Source: JAIEOG01 sp964519985 (GTDB taxonomy: Bacteria; Bdellovibrionota; FAC87; UBA2466). From it: DNA of 64,000 nucleotides. The position numbers were made by a program, and so were the translations under genes. The notes under the pieces were generated by a model that was given only the letters and a program-made list of their open reading frames with translations, was not told the DNA's origin and made no database searches. The stretch covers positions 1 to 64,000 of the forward strand of contig CAZFMF010000019.1 of assembly GCA_964519985.1 (NCBI GenBank). The letters run 5' to 3'. Below, piece after piece: positions 62,223-64,000 of this stretch. Each line of letters starts with the position of its first letter. The first letter of the stretch is position 1.

Positions 62223-62962
62223 ACAACGGATTTCATCGGGCCATTGTGCGCGAGAATGCCGACCCCGAAAAGCTAGGTCGTATCCAAGTCGAGTACCCCT
62301 GGTTTCAAGGGGACTCTTCGGAGCGACCCTCGGAGTGGGTGGAAGTCTGCTTACCCTACGCTTCCCAAAACGCCGGCTTCTGGTTTCTTCCCGAGAAAGG
62401 CGACGAGGTCCTCGTCTATCTTGAGAACGGAAGCCTCGACCATCCGATTATCTTGGGCGCACTCTATAGCAAAAAGCACCCAACTCCGAAGACCGGAAAA
62501 TCGGGAGACGGCAACGCCAACGACAAAAATGATCTCAAAGCGATCGTGACTCGCAGTGGGCACACCCTCTGCTTCGATGACTCGAGCGGAGATCGAGGAA
62601 TTGTGGTTCAGGACAAGGAGGGACGCCACTTCGAGATCCAATCCGAGAAGGACACGATTACCTTCGGCGACGCGGCGGGAAACGAGATCCGCATCGCCGA
62701 ATCGGTGATCACGGTAAAAAACAACGCCGGGGATCAGATTGTCATGGATGGAGGCGAGGTACGCATCCAAAGTAAAACGGTCAAGATCGAGGCGGCGAAT
62801 ACGGTGGAACTGGGGACGGGAGCCGGTGAAGCCCTCATCAAAGGACAAAGCTTCATGAGCTTGTTCAATACCCATACGCACATTGCGCCGTTGGGACCCA
62901 CCAGCCCACCGATGGTGCCCATGACCCCCGGACAACTCAGCATGAAAGTCAAAACCGCGTAG
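62219..62962 (+). CDS. CIS spike protein, gp5/gpV-like
   Basis: 247 residues. Begins FHRAIVRENADPEKLGRIQVEYPWF, the OB-fold start of gp5/VgrG C-terminal halves, then an EKGDEVLVYLENGSLDHPIILGALY motif. A beta-helix with repeated short strands (AGNEIRIAESVITVKNNAGDQI) and a FNTHTHIAPLGPTSPP end follow. It forms the puncturing spike below the hub. Separate from the gp27-like gene at 46902. No PAAR protein gene is seen nearby. Confidence 0.88.
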   Translation: MNNGFHRAIVRENADPEKLGRIQVEYPWFQGDSSERPSEWVEVCLPYASQNAGFWFLPEKGDEVLVYLENGSLDHPIILGALYSKKHPTPKTGKSGDGNANDKNDLKAIVTRSGHTLCFDDSSGDRGIVVQDKEGRHFEIQSEKDTITFGDAAGNEIRIAESVITVKNNAGDQIVMDGGEVRIQSKTVKIEAANTVELGTGAGEALIKGQSFMSLFNTHTHIAPLGPTSPPMVPMTPGQLSMKVKTA

Positions 62963-62963
62963 C

Positions 62964-63039
62964 CGTCATTGCCAACGGAGTGAAGCAATCTCGCCCCCGG
63001 CGCGGCGAGACAGCCACGCCCTTCGGGCTCGCCGTGACG
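62964..63039. repeat. REP-like inverted repeat
   Basis: CGTCATTGCCAACGGAGTGAAGC... ends GCCGTGACG, with an internal CGCCC...GGGCTC dyad. Lies between convergent genes at the right end of the CIS locus. Related to elements at 4596 and 6112. Confidence 0.6.
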
Positions 63040-63040
63040 A

Positions 63041-64000
63041 CTATTTCACGATGAGTTTGGGGGCGCGCAGCTTCTTAGGTGGAGCGACGGTCAATGCGCG
63101 CCAAGCCAGCGCTTCGCCCTCGCGGCCGCCCGGATCAACGGCATGGAGCGACCACTCATAGTTCCCCGGCGCCATGCCCTTAACCTTGATCGCCGTGCGA
63201 TCGGTTTTAATCTCCCGCCAAACCTTTTTACCCGCGCGCAGCTTGACGACGTATTGTTTCGCCTCGGGTATCGATGACCATTTGATTTCCGGATCGGAGC
63301 CGGCGTGATCCTTTTGGAAAACGTAGCGCTCGGGCGGGTAGGCGCCTTCCGGGGCCTTCAGCCGATCGAAAGGCGCATGCTGAAAACGGGAGACCGCACT
63401 GACTCTCAGAGTGCGGTTTGCGCCATCCACCCAGCGCACGCGCCAGTACCAATCTCCTCCGCCCAGATCGAATGTCTGACTGGCCAACGGGGGTTGCACC
63501 GCCGTGATCGATTTCACGATCTGTTTAAAATCCGCATCCCGAGCAATCTCCACCTTGTACTGGCCACCCTTTTCGTCGGCCTGCCAAACGAAAGCGTACG
63601 GCGCGGGACGTGTCCAGTATTCAAATTTCTGATTGGGCACCGGCGCGTTCAGGACGATGGGCCGGCCTTCCAAAACCTCAAAGCTGCGCCACTTCGACTC
63701 ACCGACGGTTTGATCGTCAACCAAGGCGGTGACCCGCCACCGATATGGTCCAGTTTCCAAGGCTAGCCATTGGTACGTCGGAAGCAAATCCTCGCTGGTC
63801 GTCTTGCGCGCCGGCAGTTCCAGTTTTTGACCCGCACGTTCTAGCTCCAAGCGATAACGGGCCTGAACACCCTCCAGGCGCCATCGAAAGGTCATCGGCG
63901 TTCCCTTTTCAACTGTCGTTCCCTCCGCCGGCAGTAAAAGTTGGATGGGCATTTTCTCCGCCGCAGCGACGCGGAATTTCAACGGGCGACTGTGCACGGT
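63041..64000 (-). CDS. Multi-domain Fn3-like exported protein (5' end outside window)
   Basis: At least 320 residues, open through the right edge of the window, so incomplete at its N-terminus; the GTG near 63997 is probably not the start. It has three or more beta-sandwich repeats with recurring FRWRLEG / YRWRVTAL / YWRVRWVDG and YEWSLHAVD ends, a fibronectin-III-like pattern seen in FecR/Fn3-type surface proteins. Whether it belongs to the CIS cannot be told from this window; it is convergent with the spike gene. Confidence 0.6.
   Translation of the reverse strand, partial: TVHSRPLKFRVAAAEKMPIQLLLPAEGTTVEKGTPMTFRWRLEGVQARYRLELERAGQKLELPARKTTSEDLLPTYQWLALETGPYRWRVTALVDDQTVGESKWRSFEVLEGRPIVLNAPVPNQKFEYWTRPAPYAFVWQADEKGGQYKVEIARDADFKQIVKSITAVQPPLASQTFDLGGGDWYWRVRWVDGANRTLRVSAVSRFQHAPFDRLKAPEGAYPPERYVFQKDHAGSDPEIKWSSIPEAKQYVVKLRAGKKVWREIKTDRTAIKVKGMAPGNYEWSLHAVDPGGREGEALAWRALTVAPPKKLRAPKLIVK

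Overview
The window is a moderately GC-rich, gene-dense bacterial chromosome segment. It looks like a Gram-negative, Bdellovibrionota or deltaproteobacterial-type organism: lipoprotein and Sec signals are abundant, many secreted proteins have no recognisable family, a pilT gene lies directly downstream of recA, and sigma-54 control is present. The lineage is inferred from gene content only. No rRNA, tRNA, CRISPR array, integrase or transposase was seen.

Layout. 0-14.6 kb is mostly housekeeping: peroxiredoxin/LysR, a Tat-exported intradiol dioxygenase, pfkA, a trypsin-like protease, a divergent pair of lysine-aminomutase-type radical SAM genes (kamA-like and epmB-like), a transglutaminase-like/ATP-grasp pair, pilT, recA, pgpA and a membrane J-domain protein. 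14.8-26.5 kb holds secreted proteins of unknown role, ending in a three-gene operon whose last product has a collagen-like Gly-rich N-terminus. 26.6-31.8 kb is accessory: a DUF2283 pair, GNAT, a frameshifted secreted protein, vapBC, a possible EndoU-like secreted nuclease and a retropepsin-like protein. A palindrome (core ACTCCGGCGCCGGAGT) recurs at gene 3' ends through the first half. 31.9-43.2 kb has an EamA transporter, an acyl-CoA synthetase and more exported proteins and lipoproteins, one with an apparent frameshift.

43.4-63.0 kb is the highlight: a phage-tail-like contractile injection system (CIS) in two divergent operons. The leftward operon encodes a tail terminator, two sheath-type and two tube-type proteins, a hub adaptor, gp25, gpJ- and gpI-type baseplate proteins and a gp27-like hub. 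Inserted between the baseplate and hub genes is a set of small proteins otherwise known from cyanobacteria and plastids: DUF1257 (Ycf35), DUF2997, a 53-residue protein and a radical SAM enzyme. The operon ends with a pentapeptide-type protein, a sigma-54 response regulator and an Afp15-like AAA+ ATPase. The rightward operon starts with a Ycf46-type AAA+ ATPase and continues with a 508-residue FFPGQ-type protein, two FHA or FHA-like proteins, a vWA-TM-zinc ribbon-FHA membrane protein, a lipoprotein and a gp5-like spike.

A near-perfect -24/-12 promoter precedes the leftward operon and a degenerate one precedes the rightward operon. The locus therefore appears to encode its own sigma-54 activator and promoters. 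The FHA/vWA membrane proteins suggest envelope anchoring or post-translational triggering. No tape-measure, PAAR tip, tail fibre or effector gene was recognised in the window.
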